64,000 bases of DNA from CBDDKZ01 sp965230415 (GCA_965230415.1 CBDDKZ010000005.1:4092001-4156000), one strand, 5' to 3'; counted from the first letter of the stretch, positions 36,051 to 45,210 are shown. The notes: a model not told the origin generated them from the sequence alone. Program-made: numbers and translations.

Positions 36051-38111
36051 CTACCAATCGGGTTTATCTTTCTTAGAATTTTTACGCGATCCTTGCAATT
36101 TTTGTTGTTTCAAATACTTCTTCTCCTGTTCTGTAAGGGAACGCAGTAATTGATCTACTTTTTGCTTACTGGTGTTTTGTGCTTTCAGACGTTGATCAAT
36201 AATAGATTGCTGTTCTTTTTTAGCCTGTGCTCTTGTTTTTTGACCTTGCGTCTGGTGCTGGGAATCGCTGGCTTGTTGCTGACTACCTTGCTCACCTTCT
36301 TTTCCTGTCTGTTGTTGTCCTTTTTCATTACTTGGTTTGCCTTCTTTACCTTGTTCGGCATTACTAGCATCTGATGCTTTACTGTCGTTGGACTCGTTTT
36401 CTGATTCCTGCTGTCCCTTTTGATCTCCACTCTGATTTGCTTTTTCTCCCTGTTGCCCTTTTTGACCATCTTCTGATTGATCGTTAGACCCGGAGCTCTG
36501 TTGAGCATCTTCTTGTTCTTGCTGTTTTTTAAGCTCATCCTGGCGTTTTTCGTATTCTTGCTGATCTTTGGTAGCCTGTTTTTCTTGTTTCTCAAGTTGC
36601 TCCTGGGAACGCTCAATTTCTTTTTCCATCTTTTTACCCATTCCCTGTTTTCCTTGCTGTTCTTTCGCCTCTTTAATAGCTTGCTCTATATTGTTCTGCG
36701 CTTCTTCACTATTACCTGCTTCCTCAAGGGCTTCCTGTATGGCTTGTTCTAATGATTTTTCTTGCTTACTCATTCCATCACCACTGTTGCCGTTCTGGCT
36801 CTGACTCCCCGGTTCTCCACCTTGTTGAGACTCACTTCCTTGTTGTTGTTTGTTTTGGTCTTGTCCTTCAGACTGACCTGATTGTTGTTTCGAAGATTTC
36901 TCACCAGACTGTTCTCCTTCTTTGCCTTCTTGTCCTTCTTTTCCTTCCTGTCCTTGTTGTCCTTGCTGTTCCTGACCTTGCTCACCTTGTTGTTGTTGCT
37001 CCGATGCTGACTGTTGTTCTTGCCCTTCAGTACCTTGTTCTTCGGACTGCTGTTCTTGTTGCGCTCCTTGTTGATCCTTTTGCTGTTCCCCGTTTTGAGC
37101 GGATTCCTGATTTTGACCTCCTTGTTCGTTTTGTTGGTCTTGCTCAGCGCCTTCTTGGTTTTCTTTTTGTAGTGCTTCTTTAATAGCTTCCTTTATTTTT
37201 TCTTGCATGCGCTCACTCTTCATAGATTCTTGAATAGCTTCTTGCGTTTTTTCCTGAAGTTTTTCTTCGCTAAGCGACTTTTCAATTTCATTTTTTATGT
37301 TTTCCTTCGCCTCCTCACGGTCTTGAGACTGTTCGAGCTCGTTTTTTATTTTTTCCTGTAACTCGTCTTCCTGAAGCGATTCTTCAATTTTATCATTTAA
37401 CTTGTCCTTAAATTCTTCACTTTTGAGTTCTTCCTTAACTGCTTCCTGAATTTTGTCTTTCAGTTCTTCCTTTTGCTCTTGATCGGATAATAGGCTGTCT
37501 AGCTTTTCATCAAGTGATTTTTCAAGCTCTTCTTCAATTTCTTCTTGAATTTGTTCCTGTACATCATCATCATTTAAGATGTCTGAAATACTTTCTTTAG
37601 TGAGGTCTTCAATTTTTTCACTTTCCTGATGAGCAGCGTCTTGCGACAACAACAACAATTGTAAAACCTCATAGTTATAACGAGCAATATTATTATTGTA
37701 ATCTACTCGCAGGGCGTCTTTGAAATATTCGATTATGGTTTCCAGGTCCTTTTTTTGCCCATAGCTAAGTGTTTTCAGGTTAACACTGTCGGAATTGAAA
37801 ACACTTTCATCATATTGTATATACCCGTATTGGTTAAATGCGATTCCGTTAATGATCTTGTTTGAAGTATTGAATAAGTGTTGATAGTTACTGGAATCGG
37901 TTTGGAGGTAATAACAATGGGCTTTGTTTAATTGAAGTCTGGGGTCATTTTGTTCCAGCGTGTCTATTAAATAGTTCAGGTGGGAAAGCGCTTTTCGGTA
38001 GTCTTTTTTTGCATAGGAACTGTACGCATCATGTGCCACTTCATTGATGTCTGAAGAAAGCGTGAAGATGGAAAAAATACCGCCAAACAATAGGAATAGA
38101 AATGCTTTCAA
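36051..38111 (-). CDS. BatC-like TPR protein with coiled repeats and a long Gln/Glu/Gly-rich region
   Basis: The 686-residue protein has a signal peptide (about 1-20), two to three TPR-like helical repeats (about 25-160), then an acidic helical region (about 170-316) that ends in five consecutive 17-residue repeats. After this comes a low-complexity part very rich in Gln, Glu and Gly (about 317-600) and a short basic helical end (about 605-686, KVDQLLRSLTEQEKKYLKQQ). TPR proteins with such charged tails occur beside VWA proteins in Bat operons. The VWA gene upstream overlaps it by 4 bp, so the pair is co-translated. The repetitive part also opens long hydrophobic frames on the other strand, which are not genes. 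Confidence 0.8.
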   Translation of the reverse strand: MKAFLFLLFGGIFSIFTLSSDINEVAHDAYSSYAKKDYRKALSHLNYLIDTLEQNDPRLQLNKAHCYYLQTDSSNYQHLFNTSNKIINGIAFNQYGYIQYDESVFNSDSVNLKTLSYGQKKDLETIIEYFKDALRVDYNNNIARYNYEVLQLLLLSQDAAHQESEKIEDLTKESISDILNDDDVQEQIQEEIEEELEKSLDEKLDSLLSDQEQKEELKDKIQEAVKEELKSEEFKDKLNDKIEESLQEDELQEKIKNELEQSQDREEAKENIKNEIEKSLSEEKLQEKTQEAIQESMKSERMQEKIKEAIKEALQKENQEGAEQDQQNEQGGQNQESAQNGEQQKDQQGAQQEQQSEEQGTEGQEQQSASEQQQQGEQGQEQQGQQGQEGKEGQEGKEGEQSGEKSSKQQSGQSEGQDQNKQQQGSESQQGGEPGSQSQNGNSGDGMSKQEKSLEQAIQEALEEAGNSEEAQNNIEQAIKEAKEQQGKQGMGKKMEKEIERSQEQLEKQEKQATKDQQEYEKRQDELKKQQEQEDAQQSSGSNDQSEDGQKGQQGEKANQSGDQKGQQESENESNDSKASDASNAEQGKEGKPSNEKGQQQTGKEGEQGSQQQASDSQHQTQGQKTRAQAKKEQQSIIDQRLKAQNTSKQKVDQLLRSLTEQEKKYLKQQKLQGSRKNSKKDKPDW
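37164..37418 (-). repeat. Five tandem 17-residue (51-bp) coiled repeats within the BatC-like gene
   Basis: Codons 232-316 encode five units of exactly 17 residues, each of the form E.lqeKikeeIeesL..: EEFKDKLNDKIEESLQE, DELQEKIKNELEQSQDR, EEAKENIKNEIEKSLSE, EKLQEKTQEAIQESMKS and ERMQEKIKEAIKEALQK. Two more diverged units precede them (about residues 183-231). Confidence 0.85.
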
Positions 38112-39076
38112 ATCTTAAATATTCTGATGCTTAATAATATATCTAACAAAATTAAGGCTAAGGCTGCAAAAAGAAAATATTTATACTTGAAATCTAAAGG
38201 CACTTCAAGTTCTTTTGTATCCTGTACTTCCCCTTCAATTTCTTCAATAGCGCTTATCAGCTCTGGTATTTCGTTTTTCAGTCGGCTAAGCTCGAAGTAC
38301 TTCCCGTTTGTTTCTTTTGCAATCTCTTTTAATGATTTGGGGTTCAACTTAGAAACCACATCATGTCCTTGGTTATCCTTGAAAAAGTTCCTGCCAAACG
38401 GAATTCTTCCACCTTCTCTAGTACCTACTCCAACAGTGAATAATGTGATATCATTGGCACGTAGCTGCTCTACAATTTTATAGGTTTCTTCACCATAATC
38501 TTCTCCATCGCTGACAAGGATTATGAGCTTCGCATCTGTTTTTGTTTTATTGTTATTCTTATGCTTAATTAAAGCCGTATTAAGAGGAGGGAAGAAGTCT
38601 GTGCCGCCACGAACCGGTTCTATGATATCCAGGTGTTGGTCAATTATTACATTTTTATCGAAAGTAAGTGGGCAAAACACGCTGTCTCTGGATGCCGGGA
38701 ATACGATAATTCCGAAATTATCGGCTTTAAAATGTTCAATAACCTTAGAGAGTTCATTTTTAGCGCGTAACATTCTGTTAGGGGGGACGTCTTTTGCCTT
38801 CATAGATAAGGAACGGTCAAAAGCCAAATAGATGTCTCGGGCAATAGCCTTGCCTTCTTCTTTTTGTTTCCGGTCTTTAATGTAAGGCCCTAAAAAAGCG
38901 ATTAGAATGAGTCCCAGGTAAGCGCTTCGAAGTATGAATTTGAAAATGACTTTATGAAAGGAAGTTTTTAAGGAATAGGCTACTATTATCATACGTACGA
39001 TGTACAAAATGTAAAGCGCTATAAAAATACCAACGATGGTCCATTCGAATTTGTCGAAGTCGCCACTAAATTCCAT
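38108..39076 (-). CDS. BatB/BatA-like VWA-domain membrane protein
   Basis: The 322-residue protein has two N-terminal membrane segments (about 12-35 and 44-64), a von Willebrand A domain (about 80-285) with the MIDAS motif FDRSLSMKA (DxSxS), and a C-terminal membrane helix (YFLFAALALILLDILLSI). It resembles the Bat proteins linked to MoxR ATPases in Bacteroidota, which act in envelope stress or aerotolerance. No MoxR ATPase or DUF58 gene is upstream; the next features are tRNA genes on the other strand, so this is a reduced or split Bat locus. Its 3' end overlaps the TPR gene start by 4 bp. Confidence 0.88.
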   Translation of the reverse strand: MEFSGDFDKFEWTIVGIFIALYILYIVRMIIVAYSLKTSFHKVIFKFILRSAYLGLILIAFLGPYIKDRKQKEEGKAIARDIYLAFDRSLSMKAKDVPPNRMLRAKNELSKVIEHFKADNFGIIVFPASRDSVFCPLTFDKNVIIDQHLDIIEPVRGGTDFFPPLNTALIKHKNNNKTKTDAKLIILVSDGEDYGEETYKIVEQLRANDITLFTVGVGTREGGRIPFGRNFFKDNQGHDVVSKLNPKSLKEIAKETNGKYFELSRLKNEIPELISAIEEIEGEVQDTKELEVPLDFKYKYFLFAALALILLDILLSIRIFKI

Positions 39077-39190
39077 AAACTAAAACTTCTGTTTGAATAC
39101 AACGCGAATATAATTGTAGGATTGCAAACGGCGAAATAAAAAAATGAAGATTTTTTTTTATTGACTATTTAGATTTTAAAAACATTGTTT

Positions 39191-39198
39191 TATATTTG
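39191..39198 (+). promoter_or_regulatory. -7 box of the tRNA-Ser/tRNA-Pro operon
   Basis: TATATTTG is a perfect TAnnTTTG. A TTTA at 39168-39171 is at -33 spacing (19 bp). A structured leader and two tRNA genes follow directly. Confidence 0.55.
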
Positions 39199-39200
39199 CA

Positions 39201-39272
39201 CTCCCTTTTGGGGGAGCACAGAGAGACGCTCTGTGCAGCATTTGAGATAATAGTAAATTATCAACCAAATGC
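39201..39272 (+). other. Structured leader of the tRNA operon (three stem-loops)
   Basis: Between the -7 box and tRNA-Ser there are three tandem hairpins. The first is CTCCC (39201-39205) with GGGAG (39212-39216). The second is GCACAGAG (39216-39223) with CTCTGTGC (39229-39236), 8 perfect base pairs. The third is a two-part stem, GCATTTG (39238-39244) with CAAATGC (39266-39272) enclosing GATAAT (39246-39251) with ATTATC (39257-39262). There is no ORF in the region. Confidence 0.6.
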
Positions 39273-39276
39273 CCAC

Positions 39277-39365
<89 letters not shown>

Positions 39366-39398
39366 GTAGCCGATACAGGAAGTGGGGTTGATATATTT

Positions 39399-39473
39399 CG
39401 GGGCGTAGCGCAGTCCGGTTAGCGCACCTGGTTTGGGACCAGGGGGTCGCAGGTTCGAATCCTGCCGCCCCGA
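39399..39473 (+). tRNA. tRNA-Pro(TGG)
   Basis: A 75-nt tRNA. The acceptor CGGGGCG pairs with CGCCCCG, with discriminator A. The anticodon stem CCTGG/CCAGG holds the loop TTTGGGA with anticodon TGG. The T arm GCAGG-TTCGAAT-CCTGC is intact. CCA is not encoded. A terminator follows at once. Confidence 0.96.
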
Positions 39474-39476
39474 CAT

Positions 39477-39507
39477 AAAACCTTGTAGAGATACAAGGTT
39501 TTTTTGT
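39477..39507 (+). terminator. Intrinsic terminator of the tRNA operon
   Basis: AACCTTGTA and TACAAGGTT form a 9-bp stem around a short loop, followed by a T run of 6-8. It directly follows tRNA-Pro. Confidence 0.85.
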
Positions 39508-39896
39508 TTTGAACCTATAAGGTTTGGTATCAGGCCGGAAGCCTTTTTTTTATACTGTTATACAGTTCAAATAGCATTTCAAGTCAATATAATTCAGGTT
39601 CGGAGAGTGTAATTTTTAGATACCCGAGCGATTATAGGAAGTACTATTTTTGGGAGAATTCATATCATTAAATAGCTTGTGTATTTGAAAAAAACACAAA
39701 GATAAGGCAACGAATCCTGGATGTAAATGAGATTTGTCATTTTAGAAATGGTTTTACATCATACAAACTAAGAACATCTGTCAGTAATTTTGCATTGTGA
39801 CATCTGAAAGCCAAGTTAACTGTTGGTTGTATTTATTGAAATAATTGAAAGTATAATATTTTAGAATTATTGAGTCGGGTACAATAACACTACTAA
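39508..39896. other. Intergenic region before nadA, no gene seen
   Basis: A 389-bp AT-rich region. Small hairpins are present near 39508-39560 (AACCT/AGGTT, and AGGC/GCCT followed by a T run). No convincing ORF, tRNA-like structure or riboswitch is visible. The nadA promoter must lie in its right half, but no perfect TAnnTTTG was found. Confidence 0.5.
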
Positions 39897-40832
39897 ATGG
39901 TATGTATGACAGATAAGATTTATGAGTTAAAACAGGAAAAAAACGCTATTATTTTGGCGCATTACTATCAAGATGAGGCTATACAGGAAATAGCCGATTA
40001 CGTGGGGGATAGTTTGGGACTGGCGCGTAAAGCAGCGGAGACAAACACAGCTATTATCGTTTTTGCCGGAGTACATTTTATGGCAGAAACAGCAAAAATA
40101 ATCAATCCGGAAAAGAAGGTGTTACTACCCGATCTGAATGCAGGTTGTTCGTTAGCCGATTCGTGCCCGCCATCATCTTTTAGTCAATTTGTGGCGGCAC
40201 ACCCCGATCATATTGTGATTACTTATGTTAATTGTCCGGCAGAAGTGAAAGCTTTAAGTGATATTGTATGTACTTCTTCGAATGCATTGCGAATTGTGAA
40301 TTCCATACCCAAGGATCAAGCCATTCTTTTTGCTCCCGACAAGAATTTGGGTGAATATATCATGAAGAAAACGGGTAGAGATCTTTTGCTTTGGGAGGGG
40401 GCTTGCCTCGTTCATGAAGCTTTTTCGATTGAAAAACTGCTATCACTGGCAAAGGAATATCCCGAAGCTGAAATTATTGCGCATCCTGAATCTCAATCTC
40501 ACATACTGCGTGTGGCATCGTTCATAGGTTCGACCGGTGAAATGATTAATTATGTGCACAACAAAGTCAGGAAACAGTTTATTGTAGCAACAGAAGCAGG
40601 CATTTTATACAAGATGAAGCAAGCAGTGCCGGAAGCCTTGTTAATTCCGGCACCGGTAGACGAGGACAATATTTGTGCATGTAGTGAATGTGCTTTCATG
40701 AAACTGAATACGTTGGATAAGCTATACCAGTGTTTGTTGAATGAAACCCCCGAGATTTTACTGGACGAACCGTTGCGTAAAGAGGCTTACAGGCCTATTA
40801 AAAGAATGCTGGAGTTAAGCGAAGAGGCATGA
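39897..40832 (+). CDS. nadA: Quinolinate synthase
   Basis: NadA condenses iminoaspartate with dihydroxyacetone phosphate to quinolinate using a 4Fe-4S cluster. The 311-residue sequence contains AIILAHYYQDEAIQEIADYV, GVHFMAETAKI, LLPDLNAGCSLADSCP, YVNCPAEVKALSDIVCTSSN, HPESQSHIL, FIVATEAGILYKM and CACSECAFMKLNTLDK. The three cluster cysteines are therefore in place. The next in-frame ATG, 39906, is an equally good start. The end overlaps nadB by 4 bp (ATGA), giving coupled translation. Confidence 0.96.
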   Translation: MVCMTDKIYELKQEKNAIILAHYYQDEAIQEIADYVGDSLGLARKAAETNTAIIVFAGVHFMAETAKIINPEKKVLLPDLNAGCSLADSCPPSSFSQFVAAHPDHIVITYVNCPAEVKALSDIVCTSSNALRIVNSIPKDQAILFAPDKNLGEYIMKKTGRDLLLWEGACLVHEAFSIEKLLSLAKEYPEAEIIAHPESQSHILRVASFIGSTGEMINYVHNKVRKQFIVATEAGILYKMKQAVPEALLIPAPVDEDNICACSECAFMKLNTLDKLYQCLLNETPEILLDEPLRKEAYRPIKRMLELSEEA

Positions 40833-42397
40833 AGGTAGATATCCTGGTAATCGGTTGCGGAATTGCTGGTTTGACTTATGCTATAAAAGTCGCAAAGAAA
40901 CTTTCTGATTGTAGCGTGGCAATTGTAGCCAAAAACAATGTTGGCGAAAGTAACACTTCTCGTGCGCAAGGGGGGATAGCGATCGTGCAAGCGTTGACAG
41001 ATTCGTTCGAAAGGCATGTTCAGGATACCCTGCTAGCAGGTGATGGACAATGTGATGAGGAAGTGGTGCGAGAAGTGGTTAAACACGGGCCGCAAAGTTT
41101 GAAGAACCTGGCCGATTGGGGAGTAAGGTTTGATAAATGCAATGGTGGGTATGACCTCGGCAGAGAAGGAGGGCACACCGCCAACCGGGTTGTGCATTAT
41201 AAGGACTTCACCGGAGCAGAAATTGTTCGCGCCTTGTTAAAACAACTAAAAAGTTTGCCTAATGTACATTGGATGAACCATCATTACGTCGTGGATTTGA
41301 TTTCTGTTCACCATTTATGTCAAAAGAGAAAAGACAAAGAGCCTGGTTGCTATGGTGCTTATGTGTTGGACGAGAAAACCGGTGAAGTACTAAAAGTATT
41401 GTCGCGCATAACCATGTTGGCAACCGGGGGTATAGGGCAGGTGTATGGTCATACAACAAATTCGCGTAGTGCCACTGGCGATGGCATAGCGATGGCGCAT
41501 CGCTGTAGGGCCTTGGTAAAAGATATTCAGTACATTCAATTTCATCCGACATTGTTATATGACGAAGAAAAAAAGTCGCCCTTTTTGATTTCGGAAGCAG
41601 TGAGAGGATTAGGTGCTAAACTGCTTACGAAACAGGGACGCTCTTTTATGAAGCGGTACGACAATAGGGGAGAGTTGGCGTCGCGTGATATTGTGGCCAG
41701 GGCAATTGATATGGAGTTGAAAAAAAGTGGCGCTTCACATGTGTATTTGGATTGCAGGAATCTTGATGTGGAGCAATTTGCCAGTCACTTCCCAAATATC
41801 AAAGAAGAGTGCCGCTTAAGAGGGTATGACGTGCATGAGGACCTCCTGCCTGTTGTGCCTGCGGCTCATTATGTCTGTGGAGGGGTTGCCGTTGGGAAGC
41901 ATGCTGAAACTACCGTTAAGGGCCTGTTTGCCTGCGGTGAAACCGCTTGCACGGGCTTGCATGGGGCTAACAGGTTAGCTTCCAATTCTTTACTGGAAGC
42001 CTTCGTTTATGCCGATCTATGTGCTACTCACAGTGCCAATGTGTTGGGTGAATTTGGTTTTAATGATGTGGTGCCCGAGTGGGAAACTAAAGCGACAACA
42101 GCACCTTCGGAGCTTGTCTTGATTTCTCATCACAAGAATGTGTTGCAACAGGTGATGTGTGAATATGTCGGGATTGTACGTTCGGATTCGTGCCTGCAAC
42201 GTGCTTTGGAGTGCGTGAGCTTATTGCGAAGAGAAACGGAACAGCTGTACAAAAAGGCGGCAATATCCCCTCAATTATGCGAGTTGACAAATATGATTAC
42301 CGTAGCCCATCTTGTGATTACTCACTCTATAAATCAAAAAGAAAACAAAGGCGGATATTATAATATAGATCGTGCCAAAGTAAGTATACCATCATAA
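40829..42397 (+). CDS. nadB: L-aspartate oxidase
   Basis: NadB oxidises L-aspartate to iminoaspartate with FAD, feeding NadA. The 522 residues show the FAD motif VIGCGIAGLTYAIKVA, the SNTSRAQGGIAIV loop, EGGHTANRVVHYKDFTG, IQFHPTLL, RGLGAKLLTKQGRSFM, LASRDIVARAID, AAHYVCGGVAV and GANRLASNSLLEAFVYA. The succinate dehydrogenase flavoprotein family is the nearest relative, but the neighbouring nadA makes NadB clear. nrdJ starts 26 bp downstream. Confidence 0.96.
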   Translation: MKVDILVIGCGIAGLTYAIKVAKKLSDCSVAIVAKNNVGESNTSRAQGGIAIVQALTDSFERHVQDTLLAGDGQCDEEVVREVVKHGPQSLKNLADWGVRFDKCNGGYDLGREGGHTANRVVHYKDFTGAEIVRALLKQLKSLPNVHWMNHHYVVDLISVHHLCQKRKDKEPGCYGAYVLDEKTGEVLKVLSRITMLATGGIGQVYGHTTNSRSATGDGIAMAHRCRALVKDIQYIQFHPTLLYDEEKKSPFLISEAVRGLGAKLLTKQGRSFMKRYDNRGELASRDIVARAIDMELKKSGASHVYLDCRNLDVEQFASHFPNIKEECRLRGYDVHEDLLPVVPAAHYVCGGVAVGKHAETTVKGLFACGETACTGLHGANRLASNSLLEAFVYADLCATHSANVLGEFGFNDVVPEWETKATTAPSELVLISHHKNVLQQVMCEYVGIVRSDSCLQRALECVSLLRRETEQLYKKAAISPQLCELTNMITVAHLVITHSINQKENKGGYYNIDRAKVSIPS

Positions 42398-42423
42398 CTA
42401 TTTTACCTCACTAACAATATTAT

Positions 42424-44994
42424 ATGGAAGATGTAATAGAGAAACCAACAGCCACTTCTACAGGTGCGAACTATACGTATGAAGAAGTATATGTCAGCTC
42501 ACTTCATTACTTTGCAGACGATGAACTAGCCGCTACCACATGGATGAATAAATACGCTATGAAAGATGGGGAAGGGCGCTTTTGTGAGCGAAGTCCTGCC
42601 GACATGCATCGAAGAATGGCTAAGGAGTTTGCCCGAGTGGAGCGTAATTACGAATTATTGGAGAAGGAGCCCGGAGTGCAGAAGGAATTGTCTGCATATG
42701 GTCAAAAAAGACCAATGGCAGACGAAGCTGCTATCTACGCCTACCTGGAAAACTTTAAATTTATTATTCCCCAGGGTAGCGTGATGGCCGGATTGGGGAA
42801 TGATAACTTGCTGGCTTCCCTGTCCAATTGTGTGGTAATGCCTGAAATTTATGATTCTTATGGAGGTATTATGCAAACCGATCAACAGCTGGCGCAGTTA
42901 TTCAAGCGGCGTTGCGGAGTGGGGGTAGACCTTTCTACTTTGCGTCCTTCAGATACTAGAGTGGCGAACGCTGCCGGTACCACTTCCGGGGCGGTTTCTT
43001 TTATGGAGCGCTTCTCCAACACCACCCGCGAAGTGGCTCAGAACGGCAGACGTGGTGCATTGATGCTTACCATGGATATTGCGCACCCCGACGTTGGGGC
43101 ATTTGTAAACAGTAAACAAGATTTAACAAAAGTAACGGGTGCAAATATTTCGGTGCGTCTCAGTGATGAGTTTATGGAGGCTGTAGAAAATGATGCCATG
43201 TACACACACAGGTGGCCCGTGGACTCAAAAACACCTGCCGTTAAAAAAGAAGTACGTGCGCAAGCGCTATGGAAACGTATGGTTCATTGTGCGCACCATA
43301 CTGCCGAACCGGGGTTAATCTTTTGGGATCGGCAACATCATTATTCGACGTCATCGGTATATCCCGCTTACAAAAATGTGTCTACAAATCCTTGTTCTGA
43401 AATTGCCATGCAGGGTGGTGATAGCTGTCGTTTGATTGCGCTGAATTTGTATAGTTTCGTCAATCACCCTTTTACTTCAAGAGCGTCATTTGATTACGAA
43501 AAGTTCTATGAAATTACCTATGAGGCGCAACGCTTGATGGATGATCTGGTTGATCTGGAATTAGAAGCTATTGAGCGCATTCTAAAAAAAGTAGCGAACG
43601 ATCCCGAGCCGGATTCAGTGAAGGAAGTGGAGATGGCTACCTGGCGCCTACTTTATAATACAGGCAAAAAAGGGCGAAGAACCGGACTCGGATTTACCGC
43701 CCTGGCCGATGCTATAGCGGCATTAGGCTATGTGTTTGATGCCGATGAAGCTATACAAGAAGTGGAATCCATAATGCGGGAAAAGTGTCGCGCGGAATTT
43801 GATAGCTCCATTGATATGGCCATAGAGCGGGGGCATTTCGATGGCTTCGATCCGGAAATTGAGCGCAGCTCGGAGTTTGTGCAAATGCTCGAAGAAGAGC
43901 TGCCTTCGGTGTATAATCGTATGATGAAGTATGGCAGAAGGAATATATCTATAAGCACTGTAGCGCCTACAGGAAGTCTGAGTATGCTGGCCCAGACATC
44001 GTCGGGGATCGAACCGGTGTTTTTATTGTCGTACAAACGTCGAAAGAAAGTGAATAGCAACGACCCTCAGGCAAAAGTAGATTTCGTTGATGAGATGGGT
44101 GATAAGTGGGAGGAGTTTGAGGTGTTCCATCAGAAGTTGAAATTATGGATGAAGGAAACGGGAAACAGCGATATCTCTAAAAGTCCTTACGCGGGTGCTA
44201 CCGCCTCAGAAATTGACTGGGAAAAGCGTATTCGTATACAGTCTGTGGTGCAAAAGTACGTGACACACTCTATCAGTTCTACCATAAATCTACCTGCGGA
44301 AGCCAGCGAAGAGCAGGTGGGGGCTATTTATATGAAGTCCTGGAAAGAAGGGTTAAAGGGGATTACCGTTTACCGCGATGGCTCACGTGCTGGAGTATTA
44401 CTGTCCAGCGAAGCGCAAGAAAAGAGGCAGGCGGGAATTGTTGCATCGGTTCCTCCCAAGCGTCCGAGAAAGTTGCAGGCGGCCATTCAGCGTTTTCAGA
44501 ATAACAACGAAAAATGGATCGCTGTGATCGGTTTGCTGGATGGAGTGCCTTATGAGATATTCACGGGTAAAGCCGAAGATTCTTTTTACCTGCCGGGCTG
44601 GGTAGATCAGGGGTTTATCATCAAAAACAAAACCGAAGATGGCGCTTCGCGCTATGATTTTCAGTACATCGACAAGGAGCAATATAAAGTGACCATAGAA
44701 GGGCTTTCGCGCTCGTTTGACAAAGAATGCTGGAATTATGCCAAGTTAATATCGGGGGTGCTGCGTCATGGTATGCCATTACCATATGTGGTAGACCTTG
44801 TTACGAATCTCTACTTGCATTACGACAATATAAATACCTGGAAGGCAGGGGTGGCAAGGGCCTTGAAACGTTATATTCAGGATGGTACCGAAGCGGCAGA
44901 CAGGCGCTGTACTGAGTGTGGAGATGCAGAGGGGTTAATCTATGAGGAAGGCTGTTTGAAGTGCAGGAGCTGTGGGCATTCGAAATGTGGATGA
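42424..44994 (+). CDS. nrdJ: Adenosylcobalamin-dependent ribonucleotide reductase, class II
   Basis: NrdJ reduces ribonucleotides to deoxyribonucleotides with AdoCbl and works with or without oxygen. The 856 residues contain LSNCVVMPEIYDSYGG, GVGVDLSTLRPSD, NGRRGALMLTMDIAHPD, the active-site NPCSEIAMQGGDSCRLIALN (thiyl Cys and Glu), RRTGLGFTALADA and PTGSLSMLAQTSSGIEPVF. The end is a Cys-rich finger (CTECGDAEGLIYEEGCLKCR, then SCGHSKCG) as in many class II enzymes. No cobalamin riboswitch fits in the 26-bp gap behind nadB, so it is probably co-transcribed with the NAD genes. Confidence 0.96.
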   Translation: MEDVIEKPTATSTGANYTYEEVYVSSLHYFADDELAATTWMNKYAMKDGEGRFCERSPADMHRRMAKEFARVERNYELLEKEPGVQKELSAYGQKRPMADEAAIYAYLENFKFIIPQGSVMAGLGNDNLLASLSNCVVMPEIYDSYGGIMQTDQQLAQLFKRRCGVGVDLSTLRPSDTRVANAAGTTSGAVSFMERFSNTTREVAQNGRRGALMLTMDIAHPDVGAFVNSKQDLTKVTGANISVRLSDEFMEAVENDAMYTHRWPVDSKTPAVKKEVRAQALWKRMVHCAHHTAEPGLIFWDRQHHYSTSSVYPAYKNVSTNPCSEIAMQGGDSCRLIALNLYSFVNHPFTSRASFDYEKFYEITYEAQRLMDDLVDLELEAIERILKKVANDPEPDSVKEVEMATWRLLYNTGKKGRRTGLGFTALADAIAALGYVFDADEAIQEVESIMREKCRAEFDSSIDMAIERGHFDGFDPEIERSSEFVQMLEEELPSVYNRMMKYGRRNISISTVAPTGSLSMLAQTSSGIEPVFLLSYKRRKKVNSNDPQAKVDFVDEMGDKWEEFEVFHQKLKLWMKETGNSDISKSPYAGATASEIDWEKRIRIQSVVQKYVTHSISSTINLPAEASEEQVGAIYMKSWKEGLKGITVYRDGSRAGVLLSSEAQEKRQAGIVASVPPKRPRKLQAAIQRFQNNNEKWIAVIGLLDGVPYEIFTGKAEDSFYLPGWVDQGFIIKNKTEDGASRYDFQYIDKEQYKVTIEGLSRSFDKECWNYAKLISGVLRHGMPLPYVVDLVTNLYLHYDNINTWKAGVARALKRYIQDGTEAADRRCTECGDAEGLIYEEGCLKCRSCGHSKCG

Positions 44995-45047
44995 TCACTA
45001 AATTATTAGCGGATGCCGGTAATAAGCGTATAAATCTAATAAAGTGT

Positions 45048-45077
45048 TTTGATAAAGAATCTCTTTTTGTATCTTTG
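45048..45077 (+). promoter_or_regulatory. Promoter of tRNA-Arg
   Basis: TTTG at 45048-45051, an 18-bp spacer and TATCTTTG at 45070-45077 match the Bacteroidota consensus well. It precedes tRNA-Arg by 57 bp. The leader contains two small hairpins (GCTTTT/AAAAGC and ACTG/CAGT). Confidence 0.7.
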
Positions 45078-45134
45078 CATGCGCTTTTGGAAAGCTCGCT
45101 TATTAAAAGCACATAATACTGAATTTCAGTTGAC

Positions 45135-45208
45135 GGTCTCATAGCTCAACTGGATAGAGCAACTGCCTTCTAAGCAGTAGGTTCCAGGTTCGAGTCCTGG
45201 TGGGATCA
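45135..45208 (+). tRNA. tRNA-Arg(TCT)
   Basis: A 74-nt tRNA. The acceptor GGTCTCA pairs with TGGGATC (two G-U), with discriminator A. The anticodon stem ACTGC/GCAGT holds loop CTTCTAA with anticodon TCT, reading AGA/AGG. The T arm CCAGG-TTCGAGT-CCTGG is intact. No CCA is encoded. A terminator follows at 45211. Confidence 0.97.
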
Positions 45209-45210
45209 CT

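Noticed and set aside
36150..37183. Several long hydrophobic plus-strand ORFs
   Set aside because: They are the antisense frames of the Gln/Glu-rich repeat region of the BatC-like gene. Glu and Gln codons read as Leu, Phe and Val on the other strand.
42398..42423. Possible cobalamin riboswitch before nrdJ
   Set aside because: The gap behind nadB is only 26 bp, too short for a B12 riboswitch.
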